A stretch of DNA of 64,000 nucleotides from Streptomyces katrae (GCF_000717655.1 NZ_JNZY01000041.1:1-64000), one strand, 5' to 3'. Counted from the stretch's first letter, positions 8,455 through 22,282 are shown. The notes: generated from the letters alone by a model not told the origin. Program-made: numbers and translations.

Positions 8455-9144
8455 CTACCGCGAGTACCTCACACGGACCGCGCCGAGTATCGCCCCCGTC
8501 TGGGCGGACCGGAGAGGGCCGGGGCATGCGTGGCCGCCCCAGTCCCGGCCGCCCATGCTGTGGATGCCGAACCCCTGGCCCAGCGGTGTGGAGGCGGGCT
8601 CGAGGGGCCACCCGTGCTGCACCATGCCCCAGGCGTAGATCCGGGCGAGAGCGTCCACCTGCTGCGCGGTGAGCGGCCGACTCGCGAATCCCGAGGTCTC
8701 CACCGAGAGCCACGACGGGTTCCCGGCGGCCTGCGCCCAGGCCCGGTCGTGCGCGGAGACGTACTGTTCGATCTCGCCGGACTGCGAGACCCAGAAATGT
8801 GAGGAACACTCCACTGCCGGGTCGCTGAAGCGATCGTGGAGCGAGTTCTCGCCCTCCTGCACATGCAGGACCAGCCCCCGCATCTCCCTGATCCCGCCCG
8901 GAGTGAAGTTCACCGCCAGCGGCTTGCGGGTGGCGTCCGGCATCCATGCCTGCCCCCGTTCGCGAGCCCTTTCGGCGGGTAACCCTGCCCCACCCTCGTC
9001 CTGCGTTTCCACTCGGCCGGGCGCGGGATCCCAGCCGACGTGGACGTCGACAACGACGCCGAGAGCGGTGGCGACGAGTCCGCCGCCGCAGGCCATGGCG
9101 GTGCGGCGCGACATCTGTCGCGGCTTGGGTTTGCGGTGGGTCAC
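8455..9144 (-). CDS. Exported N-acetylmuramoyl-L-alanine amidase (Amidase_2/PGRP fold)
   Basis: 229-aa zinc amidase expected to cut the bond between MurNAc and the stem peptide outside the cell. The N-terminus after GTG 9144 carries a twin-arginine-like signal (KPKPRQMSRRTAMA, then a hydrophobic run). Zinc-ligand candidates are the histidine in LVLHVQEG, the histidine in GIHSMGG and the cysteine in HACPGP. The SSHFWVSQSGEIEQYV strand block is typical of the fold. GGAG lies about ten bases before the GTG; ATG at 9114 is an alternative but would shorten the twin-arginine region. It could be a lytic or recycling enzyme, or a secreted weapon; the context does not decide. Confidence 0.82.
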   Translation of the reverse strand: MTHRKPKPRQMSRRTAMACGGGLVATALGVVVDVHVGWDPAPGRVETQDEGGAGLPAERARERGQAWMPDATRKPLAVNFTPGGIREMRGLVLHVQEGENSLHDRFSDPAVECSSHFWVSQSGEIEQYVSAHDRAWAQAAGNPSWLSVETSGFASRPLTAQQVDALARIYAWGMVQHGWPLEPASTPLGQGFGIHSMGGRDWGGHACPGPLRSAQTGAILGAVRVRYSR

Positions 9145-9391
9145 GCGAGCGGCTCCGTGCGAACAGGGCAGGGATCGGCGGTGCCGCCGCGGGGCCCGGG
9201 TGCGAACGCCGGTCGGGTCCGGTCCGGCAGGCCGGTTCGGCTCCCCGGCCCCGGCCCGCCGGGAACGGAGCATCGGTAGATCCATTGCTGGGCTGAACGT
9301 TTTCACCGGAATACTTGCCGACCATTGGTGTCGGAATGGGACCGGACGATGACCGTTTCGTGACGGCCCGGGTGTCCCGGTCCGTGCCGTC

Positions 9392-10259
9392 TCACGCGCC
9401 GCCGGCGACCGGAGCGTACGGCACCGCGGCAACGGGGTTCGGCACTGCCCGCCGGCTGTCCTGTTCGAAGGACCGGAGCAGGTCTGCCGCGACGCTCACC
9501 GCGATCGTGGCGGGTTCCTTGCCGGTGATGTCGGCGATGCCGATCGGGGTCTTGATCCGGTCGATGGTGGCGGCGTCGTGGCCGCCCTCGGTGGCCAGGC
9601 GTTGCCGGAACCGCGCCCATTTGGCGGACGAGCCGATCAATCCGATCGAGCCGAGACCGGCGGTGCGCAGGGCGGCGTCGCACAGCGCGGCGTCCTCGGC
9701 GTGATCGTGGGTCATGATCAGGACGTGGGTGCCGGGTGGTAGCTCCGTGAGCACCTCCTCCGGAAGCAGTGGGGTGTGGTGCACGTGGATCTGCGCCACC
9801 GCATCCGCGAGCACGCCGAGTCGTTCGTCGGTGAGCATGTCGGGGCGCGTGTCGATCAGGTGCAGGTCGAGGTGGTGGCGGGCCAGGATGCGTGCCAGTT
9901 CCAGTCCGACGTGCCCGACGCCGAAGACCGCCACCGCTTGGACCACCGGCAGCGGTTCGAGCAGTACGGTGACGGCTCCGCCGCAGCACTGCACGCCGTG
10001 CCGGCCGGTGACCTTGTCGTTGAGGGCGAATTCCATCAGCTCCGGCTCCGGAGCGGCCGTGCCGTTCAGCTCGCGCGCCCGATCGATGGCCACGGCCTCG
10101 ATGTTGCCGCCGCCGATCGAACCCCAGGTCTCGGTCCGTCCCACGACGAGTTTGGCGCCGGCCCGGCGGGGGGCGTGGCCGCGCACGGTCGCGATGGTCA
10201 CGAGCACGCCGGGTTCCCGGCGTGCCCGCAACCGCGCGACCGCGGCGACCCAGCTCATG

Positions 10260-10267
<8 letters not shown>
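9392..10267 (-). CDS. xdhC: XdhC-family molybdenum hydroxylase maturation factor
   Basis: 291 aa. XdhC proteins bind the molybdenum cofactor, help to sulfurate it and insert it into xanthine dehydrogenase. Visible: N-terminal XdhC/CoxI domain (VTIATVRGHAPRRAGAKLVV, GSIGGGNIE, CCGGAVTVLLEPL) and the C-terminal Rossmann domain (VAVFGVGHVGLELARIL, then GLIGSSAKWARFRQRL). It is the last gene of the operon. Its ATG at 10267 overlaps the end of xdhB by eight bases, which implies translational coupling. Confidence 0.92.
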
Positions 10268-14173
<3,906 letters not shown>

Positions 14174-14317
14174 GTCGCCATTTCAGGAGCTTTCTCTTCC
14201 GGTGGTCGCAGCTCGACAACCCCGAGCGCGACGAATCGGCACGCAACGACGTGCCGTGGATGGTGACAGAGAGGGAGGTGCCGGGGCCGCAATCAGGCAC
14301 GCCGGGAAGGGGGCTGC

Positions 14318-14395
14318 TCAGCAGCCGTGTGCTACACGACCAGGAGCCCAGGCGATCTGGTGTGCGAGGCGAAGCAGTTCGGAGACGGTCGACAT
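14318..14395 (-). CDS. Candidate 25-codon ORF upstream of the xanthine dehydrogenase operon
   Basis: ATG at 14395 is preceded by a very strong ribosome site (AAGGAGGCG) about six bases upstream. The reading is MSTVSELLRLAHQIAWAPGR followed by VAHGC, an amphipathic N-terminal helix and a C-terminal cysteine, then TGA. It ends about 145 bases before the xdhA start and is on the same strand, so it would be the first translated unit of the transcript. It may be a leader peptide, a small functional peptide, or chance. I recognise no family. Confidence 0.45.
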   Translation of the reverse strand: MSTVSELLRLAHQIAWAPGRVAHGC

Positions 14396-14657
14396 CCGGC
14401 TTCGCCTCCTTCCAGTAGCAGCTCGCGAGTCGGTGCGGTCGAAGTTACGTTGCCGCATGTTCATCGGTCAAGCGGATGTGGGTCGATTCCATGAAGAGAG
14501 GCCACTTCGTGTGGCGGATATTCGTACGCGAAACCAGTCGGACTTTGCGGCTTTCCACCACGATCGCGCGGTTCACGGCTGACAAGCATTCGCCATGGCG
14601 AGGACTTGCCGCCGTGACGCCTTCCCGACGGCAGTCACGGGTCGGTAGACCCGTGGC
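14396..14657. other. Divergent upstream region of the xdh operon and the subtilase
   Basis: About 260 bases between the leader ORF (minus strand) and the subtilase start (plus strand). It must hold both promoters. I see no confident -35/-10 pair and no riboswitch fold. A GGTAG run lies about 14 bases before the subtilase ATG. Confidence 0.4.
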
Positions 14658-17600
14658 ATGTACTCCCCCTCTCACACTTCCGCCTTCCGGCGCAGGCGCC
14701 GGCAGCTGATCTCGGCCGCCATCGCAGTGCCGCTGCTGGCGTCGGGGCTTGCGGTCCTGCAGGCGCCCGCACAAGCCGCTCCGAACAAGCCCACCGTTCC
14801 CGCCAAGTCCTCGGCGACCCACAAGGTCACCCTGGTCACCGGCGACGTCGTCACGGTCACCACCATGGCCGACGGCAAGCAGACCGCCGACGTCGACCGG
14901 CCCGACAGTGCCGTCGGCGGCGTGAAGGTCCAGCAGATCAAGGGAGACCTGTTCGTCATCCCGGACGAGGCGGCGCCGCTGCTGGGCACGGACAAGCTGG
15001 ACCGACGGTTGTTCAACGTGACCGACCTGATCGAGATGGGCTACGACGACGCGAAGTCGGCCTCGGTGCCGCTGATCGCGGCGTACACCCAGCCGAATTC
15101 CCGCGCGGCCTCCGACCCGACGGCCCCCCGGGGCAGCAAGCTGACCCGCCAGCTCAAGAGCATCCGCGGTGCCGCGCTCACAACCGAGAAGCGGCAGGCC
15201 CGCACCTTCTGGAACGACGTCGCGCCGCAAGGCAGCACGGCGTTGGGTGCGGGCATGGCGAAGCTGTGGCTCGACGGTCGCGTGAAGGCGGACCTGAAGG
15301 AGAGCGTGCCGCTGATCGGCGCGCCCGAGGCCTGGGCGGCCGGGTACACCGGCAAAGGCGTCAAGGTCGCGGTGCTCGACACCGGTATCGATGTCAACCA
15401 CCCCGACTTCGTCGGCCTGATCGACGGCACGGCGAGCTTCGTGCCGGGTGAGGCCGTCACCGACGTCAACGGGCACGGCTCGCATGTCGCCGGCACGATC
15501 GTCGGTTCGGGCGCCGCCTCCGGGGGCGAAAACAAGGGCGTCGCCCCCGGCGCCGACCTGTTCGTCGGCAAGGTGCTCGGCGGTGCGGAGGGATCCGGCC
15601 AGGACTCCTGGGTCATGGCCGGCATGCAGTGGGCCGCAGAGTCCGGTGCGGACGTCGTCAACATGAGCCTCGGTGACTCCTACCCGACGGACGGTAGCGA
15701 CCCGATGTCGCAGACGGTGGACGCGCTGTCCGCGCAGTACGGCACGCTGTTCGTCATAGCCGCCGGCAACTCCGGCCCGGAGAGCATCTCCGCCCCCGGT
15801 GCCGCCGCCTCGGCGCTGACCGTGGCCGCCACGGACAAGCAGGACCGGCTCGCGTCGTTCTCCAGCACCGGCCCGCTGGCCTACTCCGGCGGCATGAAAC
15901 CGGACATCGCAGCGCCCGGCGTGGACATCACGGCGGCCCGTTCACAGGAGATGACCGGCGGTGGCGAGGGCCTCTACCGCACCCTCAGCGGTACCTCGAT
16001 GGCCACGCCGCACGTGGTCGGCGCGGCGGCGGTCCTGGCCCAGCAACACCCCGACTGGACCGGCGCGCAGCTCAAGGAACACCTGATGAGCACCGCGAAG
16101 GGCCTTGACGGCGCATACTCGCCGTATGAGGTCGGCAGCGGCCGTCTCGACGTGGCCGCTGCCGTGCGCACCCCGGTCCGCGGCACCGGATCCCTGTTCT
16201 TCGGCAACCACACATGGCCGCACGAGCCGAGCGACACTGCCGTCACCAAGGACCTGACCTTCACCAACACCGGTTCCGCCCCCGTCACGCTGAACCTCGC
16301 GCCGCCCGGCGGCGGCCCGTTCACGCTGGGAGCCACGAGGGTGACCGTCCCGGCGGGCGGCACCGCCGCCGTCCCGGTGACCGCTGACCCGAAAGCCGCC
16401 CCGGCCGGCCGGCACACCGGCTACGTGACGGCCACCGACGCCGCCACCGGGCGGCCGGTGACCCGCACGTCCGTGGCGTTGCTCAAGGAGGAGGAGCGCT
16501 ACGACCTGAACATCAAGTTGGTCGGCCGTGACGGCAAGCCCGCCGCCGGCTGGGTCACGGTCAACCTGGCCGGCGACTTCTGGCCCTGGTCCCTCTACGT
16601 CGACGGCTCGACCACCATGCGCATGGCACCCGGCACGTACACCGCCGCGGGGTACCTCGACGTGGCGGGCGAGAAGCCGGATCGCTCGGGCCTGGCCGTG
16701 CTGGTCGACCCGGAGACCGTGCTCAAGGACCGTTCCGCCGACGTGGTGCTGGACGCGGGGAAGGCTCGTCTGCTGCAGACGGAGGCGCCGGAGCGCACTG
16801 AGGACCGACAGCGCAAGGTCGACTTCAACGTCCACTACAAGGGCCTCGACCCGTTCGCGGACTACCGCAGCGCGTACGTGCTGCCGCCGACGTACGACGA
16901 CGTCTACGTCGCGCCGACGGAGCCGATGCAGCAGGGCGAGTTCATGCTGACCACCCGGTGGCGCAAGGGCGCGCCGCAGCTCGGCCTGAGCACGCCGGGC
17001 GGCCGGTTCCGGTTCGAGGCACTGGTGCAGGCGGGCAGCGCCCTGGGCACCGCCACGGACACGCTGGACGTCGTCTACGCGGGCAACGGCGCGGCAGCTG
17101 CATACAAGAAGGTCAAGGCCAAGGGCAAGGTCGTCGTCATCGACCGCAGCGACGGGGTCTCGCCCCAAGAGCGCACCGAGGCCGCGGTCGCGGCCGGTGC
17201 GAAGGCGCTGATCGTGGTCAACGACGGTGTCGGTGCTCTGATGGAGTACGTCGGCGAATCGGCCATCCCGGTCGCCTCCGTGCACCGTGACGAGGGCAAC
17301 GTCCTCATCGCGACGGCCAAGGCCGGCATCCACAAGCTGACCGCCGAGCAGACCGAGTACACGCCGTTCGTCTACGACCTCACCCGGGAATACCCCGGCC
17401 AGGTGCCGGACCGGGCCCTGGTCTACAAGCCGACCAAGGGCGACCTCGCGCGGATCGACGCCCGCTACTACTCGGCGACGGACGGCCGGTCGGCGGAGGG
17501 CTACCGGTCCGACTTCACCCTCAGCCCGTCGGTCAACTTCCCCGAGCGCGAGTGGCACCCGGGCACCCGCACCGAGTGGGTGAGCCCAGGCCAGGTCTGG

Positions 17601-18389
17601 AGGGAGTTCCACGCGCAGGGCGTCGACACGGCCCTGCCGTGGGTGATGGTGTCGGGGGACAACACGTACGCCAAGGGCAGTACCACCCGGCTGGACTGGT
17701 TCGCACCGGCGACCCGGCCCGCCCAGAGCGAGTCCTTCGGCGTCTACAACTCCCGCTGGCAGAACCACATGACCTGGAACGTGCAGGCGTGGGCTTCAGC
17801 CAGCGACAACATGCGGCTGGGCGGTTTCCTGCAGTGGGGTGAGACGCCGACCCACCTGCAGGTCTTCCAGGGCGACAGGCTGATCCACGACAACCCGTCC
17901 AGTACGGACATGCAGTGGGTGGAGGTGCCGGCGGGCAACCTTCCCTACCGCGCCGTCCTCGACGCAGAGCGGCCCGGTGACCTCTTCCGGCTGTCGACGC
18001 GCACCCACACCGAGTGGACGTTCATGTCCGACACCGTCGACTCGGAATTCTTCGAGCCGTTCCCGGTACTGAACCTGGACTACGAGCTGGAGTCGGACCT
18101 GCGCGGCGACGTCAAGGCCGACGCAACCCGGCAGATCGCGCTCGAGCCGGTGTCGATGGGCCTCGGCACCGTGCCGGGCACCGTCACCACCGTGAAGCTG
18201 GACGTCTCGTACGACGACGGCGCCACCTGGCAGAAGGTGACCGTGGCCAAGGGCGCCGGCGGCCGCTGGACGGGTTCGTTCAGGACGCCCAAGAAGCCCG
18301 GTGGCTTCATCTCGGTCCGCGCGAGCGCCCAGACGGACAGCGGCTTCAGCGTCAAGAACGAGATCATCCGGGCGTACGGCCTGCGATGA
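14658..18389 (+). CDS. Large secreted S8 (subtilisin-like) serine protease
   Basis: 1243 aa. A signal peptide is clear: FRRRRRQ, a hydrophobic core, then AQA near residue 40. The propeptide follows to about 210. The S8 domain has the full triad: Asp241 in VAVLDTGID, His273 in NGHGSHVAGT, Ser447 in SGTSMATPHV, with oxyanion Asn371 in AAGNSGP. Beyond about 510 come immunoglobulin-like parts, a protease-associated (PA) domain (GKVVVIDRSDGVSP ... ALIVVNDGV), and further beta-rich segments. The length and layout fit the large Streptomyces extracellular subtilases. Likely role is extracellular protein degradation. The next gene downstream is an HTH regulator, a pairing suggesting local control. Confidence 0.92.
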   Translation: MYSPSHTSAFRRRRRQLISAAIAVPLLASGLAVLQAPAQAAPNKPTVPAKSSATHKVTLVTGDVVTVTTMADGKQTADVDRPDSAVGGVKVQQIKGDLFVIPDEAAPLLGTDKLDRRLFNVTDLIEMGYDDAKSASVPLIAAYTQPNSRAASDPTAPRGSKLTRQLKSIRGAALTTEKRQARTFWNDVAPQGSTALGAGMAKLWLDGRVKADLKESVPLIGAPEAWAAGYTGKGVKVAVLDTGIDVNHPDFVGLIDGTASFVPGEAVTDVNGHGSHVAGTIVGSGAASGGENKGVAPGADLFVGKVLGGAEGSGQDSWVMAGMQWAAESGADVVNMSLGDSYPTDGSDPMSQTVDALSAQYGTLFVIAAGNSGPESISAPGAAASALTVAATDKQDRLASFSSTGPLAYSGGMKPDIAAPGVDITAARSQEMTGGGEGLYRTLSGTSMATPHVVGAAAVLAQQHPDWTGAQLKEHLMSTAKGLDGAYSPYEVGSGRLDVAAAVRTPVRGTGSLFFGNHTWPHEPSDTAVTKDLTFTNTGSAPVTLNLAPPGGGPFTLGATRVTVPAGGTAAVPVTADPKAAPAGRHTGYVTATDAATGRPVTRTSVALLKEEERYDLNIKLVGRDGKPAAGWVTVNLAGDFWPWSLYVDGSTTMRMAPGTYTAAGYLDVAGEKPDRSGLAVLVDPETVLKDRSADVVLDAGKARLLQTEAPERTEDRQRKVDFNVHYKGLDPFADYRSAYVLPPTYDDVYVAPTEPMQQGEFMLTTRWRKGAPQLGLSTPGGRFRFEALVQAGSALGTATDTLDVVYAGNGAAAAYKKVKAKGKVVVIDRSDGVSPQERTEAAVAAGAKALIVVNDGVGALMEYVGESAIPVASVHRDEGNVLIATAKAGIHKLTAEQTEYTPFVYDLTREYPGQVPDRALVYKPTKGDLARIDARYYSATDGRSAEGYRSDFTLSPSVNFPEREWHPGTRTEWVSPGQVWREFHAQGVDTALPWVMVSGDNTYAKGSTTRLDWFAPATRPAQSESFGVYNSRWQNHMTWNVQAWASASDNMRLGGFLQWGETPTHLQVFQGDRLIHDNPSSTDMQWVEVPAGNLPYRAVLDAERPGDLFRLSTRTHTEWTFMSDTVDSEFFEPFPVLNLDYELESDLRGDVKADATRQIALEPVSMGLGTVPGTVTTVKLDVSYDDGATWQKVTVAKGAGGRWTGSFRTPKKPGGFISVRASAQTDSGFSVKNEIIRAYGLR

Positions 18390-18400
18390 ACCGCCCTGTG

Positions 18401-18430
18401 GGGCCCCGGGGCGGCGACTCCCCGGGGCCC
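18401..18430 (+). terminator. G+C-rich hairpin after the subtilase
   Basis: Perfect 11-bp stem (GGGCCCCGGGG with its complement) and an 8-base loop, starting 11 bases past the subtilase stop. No U-run follows, as often in Streptomyces. Confidence 0.75.
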
Positions 18431-18526
18431 ACCCTCTCGCACCCGTTCCCACCAGGGACTATTCAGGGTCTGCCGCCATGGCGCATACTCTCCCCGCTGC
18501 GGCAAGCGGAAGAGAGTCGGTCGCCG

Positions 18527-19525
18527 ATGCTGGATGTTCTGGGCCTCGAACCCGACGACGAGCTCGTCTACCGGGCGCTGCTCGGACGGCCGAACTCCAC
18601 CGCGATCCTGCTGTCCGACCAGCTCGTCCTGCCGCATGCCCACGTCGACAAGGCCTTGTCCCGTCTGGTCGGGTGGGGACTGGTGACGAGGTCGGCGGAC
18701 GAACGGTTCACCGCCGCGCCGCCGGCCATGGCGCTCGGCGCTCTCATCAGCCAGCGCCGGGACGGGCTGCGTATGGCCGAGCATGCCCTGGTGACCTTCG
18801 CCGAGGAGCACCGAGCGGCGATGACCGGGAACAGCATCAACGACCTGATCGAGGTCGTCACGGGCGTCGACGCCATCCGCCATCGCTTCCTCCAGGTGCA
18901 GCAGGCAGCCCGGACGCAGGTCCGATCCTTCATCACCGCACCGTTCGTCGCCCTGCCGCCCGACGAGAACACGGCCGAACCCGTGGCCCTCGGCCGCGGT
19001 GTGCAGTTCCGGGCGGTACTCGACCGGGCCGTGCTGGCAGAACCGGGCATCATCGACGACGCGATCGATTCACTGGGCAAGGGTGTGCGGCTCCGTGTTG
19101 CCGACCGGCTGCCGATGAAACTCGTGCTGGCCGACGCCGACCTCGGCCTCGTCCCCCTCGCGGTCACACCGGACGGGGAGCCCGGCGCCGTGCTGCTGCA
19201 CCGCAGCGGCCTGCTGGACGCGCTGGACGCCCTGTTCGAGACGGTATGGCGCACCGCCCACCCGCTCGCACTGTCGGCCACGCGCGGAGAATCCGAAGCC
19301 ACCGTCGAAGTCGGCCCGCACGGCCCGACCGAGCTCGACCGCAGGATCCTCGCGCTGCTCCTGGCCGGCCTGACGGACCTGACGGCCGCGGCACAACTCG
19401 GTCTGTCACCGCGCACGCTGCACCGGCGCCTGCGTCATCTCATGGACATGGCCGGAGTCCGGAGCCGGATGCAGCTCGGTGCCCACGCGGTCCGAAACGG
19501 CTGGGCGGAGCCCCCGCAAACGTGA
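18527..19525 (+). CDS. TrmB/LuxR-like helix-turn-helix regulator
   Basis: 332 aa. The N-terminal ~70 residues form a TrmB-like winged helix (DELVYRALLGRP, then DQLVLPHAHVDKALSRLVGWG). The middle resembles the effector part seen in such regulators (phospholipase D-like, RGVQFRAVLDRAVL). The C-terminus is a second HTH of the LuxR type: ILALLLAGLTDLTAAAQLGL and RTLHRRLRHLMDMAGVRSR. ATG at 18527 follows GGAAGAGAG. Two DNA-binding ends around a ligand-binding core is a known Streptomyces arrangement. It lies 138 bases after the subtilase and beyond its terminator, so it is probably transcribed separately but may control that gene. Confidence 0.8.
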   Translation: MLDVLGLEPDDELVYRALLGRPNSTAILLSDQLVLPHAHVDKALSRLVGWGLVTRSADERFTAAPPAMALGALISQRRDGLRMAEHALVTFAEEHRAAMTGNSINDLIEVVTGVDAIRHRFLQVQQAARTQVRSFITAPFVALPPDENTAEPVALGRGVQFRAVLDRAVLAEPGIIDDAIDSLGKGVRLRVADRLPMKLVLADADLGLVPLAVTPDGEPGAVLLHRSGLLDALDALFETVWRTAHPLALSATRGESEATVEVGPHGPTELDRRILALLLAGLTDLTAAAQLGLSPRTLHRRLRHLMDMAGVRSRMQLGAHAVRNGWAEPPQT

Positions 19526-19801
19526 CCGGCACACGAGGGCATGGCCCGACGGGCGCACCGGCGAACCTCGCGGGAGCCGTCCAGGCCGACGCGGTCGCCG
19601 TCCCCCACCGGCCCCTGGCGGCTCGGGCTCGCCGAAAGTGGGGGCAGCCGGTGGACGACGCTCTGCCGACGTACGGCTGCGCGGCGATACTGAAGGTGAG
19701 CCGACTGCTCAATCCCTGATCTCTGATCACTCTGGGTAGTCGCCGCGGCAATCCGCTGTGCGGTCCGTTCGGCAGGTCGAGCAGGTCGGAGGGTGGCAGC
19801 G

Positions 19802-22282
19802 ATGGACGCACCGGCGCCGGGATCGGGTGAGGTGCCCGAGGACCCGTTCGCGCTGCACAACTCTGCCTCGGCGGTTCTGGACGCCCACGGCAGGGTCGTC
19901 GGCTGGAGCGAGCGCGCACAGGAGCACCTCGGCTACCCGCCCGACGAGGTCCTGGGCCGCGCGGCCCTGGAATTTCTGTTCGACTCTCGTGACCGTGAGG
20001 CGGTGCGGGAGGCGGCGGCGGCGTGCGAGCGCGACCGGGGCTGGTCCGGCCTTCTGCCCGTCCTGCACCGCAGCGGGCGACGGGTGGAGCTGGGCTGCCG
20101 CGCCCGCGCGGTCATCCGCGCGGGCGCGGCCCGCGAGTGGTTCCTCGTGGTCGCCCCGGCGGAGGAGGTGCTCCAGTGGGAGACTGATCGGTCGGTCCTG
20201 GACGGCCTGTTCCGGCGCTCCCCGATCGGTCTGTCCGTCCACGCCCCCGATCTGAGCATCCTGCGTATCAACCGGGCGCTGGCCCGGTTCACGCATCTTT
20301 CCGCGGCGGACATCCGGAGCCGACGCATCGGCGACTTCCTCATCGGTCCGGACGTGGAGACCCTCGAAACCCGCCTGCGACGGGTGCTGGAAACGGGCGC
20401 CCCCCTGATCTTCACCGAGCAGCCCTGTCACCTGAGGAGAGACCCCGACCACGAGCGGGTGGTCTCGGTGTCGGCGTTTCGGATGGAGGACCCCTCCGGC
20501 GGGATCCTCGGAGTCACCCAACTGGTGGAGGACGTCACCGACCGCTACCGGGCCCGGCGGCGGCTCGCCCTGCTCAACCGGGCGAGCGCCCGCATCGGGA
20601 CCACACTGGATCTCGCCCAGACCACCCGGGAGCTGGCCGAGGTCGCCGTCCCCGACCTCGCGGACGCCGTCTCGGTGGATCTGCTGGACTCGGTCGCCCG
20701 GGGCGACGAGACCGCCGAGGAGGCGAGCGGGCCGGTCCGCAGAATGGCCGTCCAGTCGGTCGTGGCAGAGGCGCTGCGGGTGATGTACTCCGCCGGAGAG
20801 GTCTTCCGCTTCGACCCTCGTACTCCGCAGGCCAGGTGCCTCGCCAAGCAGCAGCCCATCCTCGAACCAGTGCTCCAGAGCAGCCCGGGCTGGTACTTCC
20901 AGGATCCAGAGCGCACACAGCGCGCCTTCGACCTGGAGGCTCACTCACTGATCGTCGTACCGCTGACGGCCCGCGGTCGGCTCCTCGGCCTGCTCAGCCT
21001 CTGGCGCGCCGAGCGGCCCGAGCCGTTCGAGGAGGACGACCTCACGCTCGCAGAGGAATTCGCCGCGCGGGCCGCCCTGTGCATCGACAACGCCCGCCGC
21101 TACACCCAGCAACATCAGGCCGCGTTGACATTGCAGCGCAGCCTGCTGCCGCAGGAGTTGCCCGACTACAGCGCGGTCGAGGTCGCGCACCTCTATCTGC
21201 CGGCCGATCCCGCCACCGGCGTGGGCGGCGACTGGTTCGATGTCATCCCGCTTTCCGGAGCGCGCGTCGCCCTCGTCGTCGGCGATGTCGTCGGCCATGG
21301 TCTGCACGCCGCGGCCACCATGGGCCGCCTGCGTACGGCCGTGCACACCCTGGCCAGCCTCGACTACGCTCCGGACGAGGTCCTCTCCCACCTGGACGAC
21401 CTGGTCAACCGCCTGGCAGATGAGCAGGAGCCTGCCGACGGACGCTCGCGGGGCCAGCAGATCGTCGGCGCGACGTGCCTCTACGCGGTCTACGATCCCA
21501 CCTCCCGGCGCTGCACCCTGGCCCGGGCGGGCCACCTGCCCCCCGCCGTGGTGACCTCCGACGGCACGGTGAGCCTGCCCGACCTTCCCGAGGGACCGCC
21601 CCTGGGTCTGGGCGGACTTCCGTTCGAGTCCGCCGAATTGGAACTCGACGAGGGAAGTCTGCTGGCGCTGTACACGGACGGCCTGGTCGAGACCCGTGGC
21701 CTCGACCTCGACGAGGGCCTCGAGCGGCTGCGAGAAGCCCTCTCCCGCCCCGGCCGCTCGCTGGAGGAGACCTGCACGGACGTGCAGAACGCCCTGCTGC
21801 CGGATCACCCACCGGATGACGTCGCACTGCTCCTCGCCCGCACCCGCGTCCTGGCGCCGGAGCAGGTCGCCTCCTGGGAACTGCCCGCAGAGCCGACCGC
21901 CGCCGCCCGGGCACGGCACCTGACGGAGACCACACTGACCGGGTGGGGACTGGGGGAGCTGGCCTTCACCGCCGAACTGGTCGTCAGCGAACTGGTCACC
22001 AACGCCTACCGGTACGGCGGCGGCACGCCGGTGACCCTGCGGCTCATCCGCGACCGCAGCCTGATCTGCGAGGTCTCCGACAGCAGCAGCACCGCTCCGC
22101 ACCTACGACGGGCGCGCACCACTGATGAAGGCGGGCGCGGCCTCTTCCTGGTGGCCCAGCTCACCGAACGATGGGGCACCCGCTACTCCCGGGACGGCAA
22201 GACAGTCTGGACGGAGTTCCCCCTTGCCACAACAGCGGAGGGGCACTCCGCGGCTGTGGCGAACCTTGCACTCAACGGGTGA
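19802..22282 (+). CDS. PAS-PAS-GAF-PP2C phosphatase with C-terminal RsbW-like ATPase domain
   Basis: 826-aa cytoplasmic signalling protein. In order: PAS (about 15-110; SASAVLDAHGRVVGWS), second PAS (about 135-255), GAF (about 260-420), SpoIIE/PP2C phosphatase (about 440-670; DWFDVIPLSGARVALVVGDV, GHGLHAA, LYTDGLVETRG), and a HATPase_c domain (about 690-826) with ELVTNAYRYGG and DEGGRGLFLVAQLTERWG. It holds both the phosphatase that would dephosphorylate a STAS antagonist and the kinase that would rephosphorylate it, so it could be a complete switch in one chain. ATG 19802 sits nine bases after GGAGG. No STAS gene is adjacent; STAS genes lie near 58 kb and 63.6 kb. Confidence 0.93.
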   Translation: MDAPAPGSGEVPEDPFALHNSASAVLDAHGRVVGWSERAQEHLGYPPDEVLGRAALEFLFDSRDREAVREAAAACERDRGWSGLLPVLHRSGRRVELGCRARAVIRAGAAREWFLVVAPAEEVLQWETDRSVLDGLFRRSPIGLSVHAPDLSILRINRALARFTHLSAADIRSRRIGDFLIGPDVETLETRLRRVLETGAPLIFTEQPCHLRRDPDHERVVSVSAFRMEDPSGGILGVTQLVEDVTDRYRARRRLALLNRASARIGTTLDLAQTTRELAEVAVPDLADAVSVDLLDSVARGDETAEEASGPVRRMAVQSVVAEALRVMYSAGEVFRFDPRTPQARCLAKQQPILEPVLQSSPGWYFQDPERTQRAFDLEAHSLIVVPLTARGRLLGLLSLWRAERPEPFEEDDLTLAEEFAARAALCIDNARRYTQQHQAALTLQRSLLPQELPDYSAVEVAHLYLPADPATGVGGDWFDVIPLSGARVALVVGDVVGHGLHAAATMGRLRTAVHTLASLDYAPDEVLSHLDDLVNRLADEQEPADGRSRGQQIVGATCLYAVYDPTSRRCTLARAGHLPPAVVTSDGTVSLPDLPEGPPLGLGGLPFESAELELDEGSLLALYTDGLVETRGLDLDEGLERLREALSRPGRSLEETCTDVQNALLPDHPPDDVALLLARTRVLAPEQVASWELPAEPTAAARARHLTETTLTGWGLGELAFTAELVVSELVTNAYRYGGGTPVTLRLIRDRSLICEVSDSSSTAPHLRRARTTDEGGRGLFLVAQLTERWGTRYSRDGKTVWTEFPLATTAEGHSAAVANLALNG

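Noticed and set aside
15942..17768. A 608-codon minus-strand frame inside the subtilase gene
   Set aside because: Low-complexity Arg/Gly/Val-rich reading, no domain; the plus-strand frame has the complete S8 triad.
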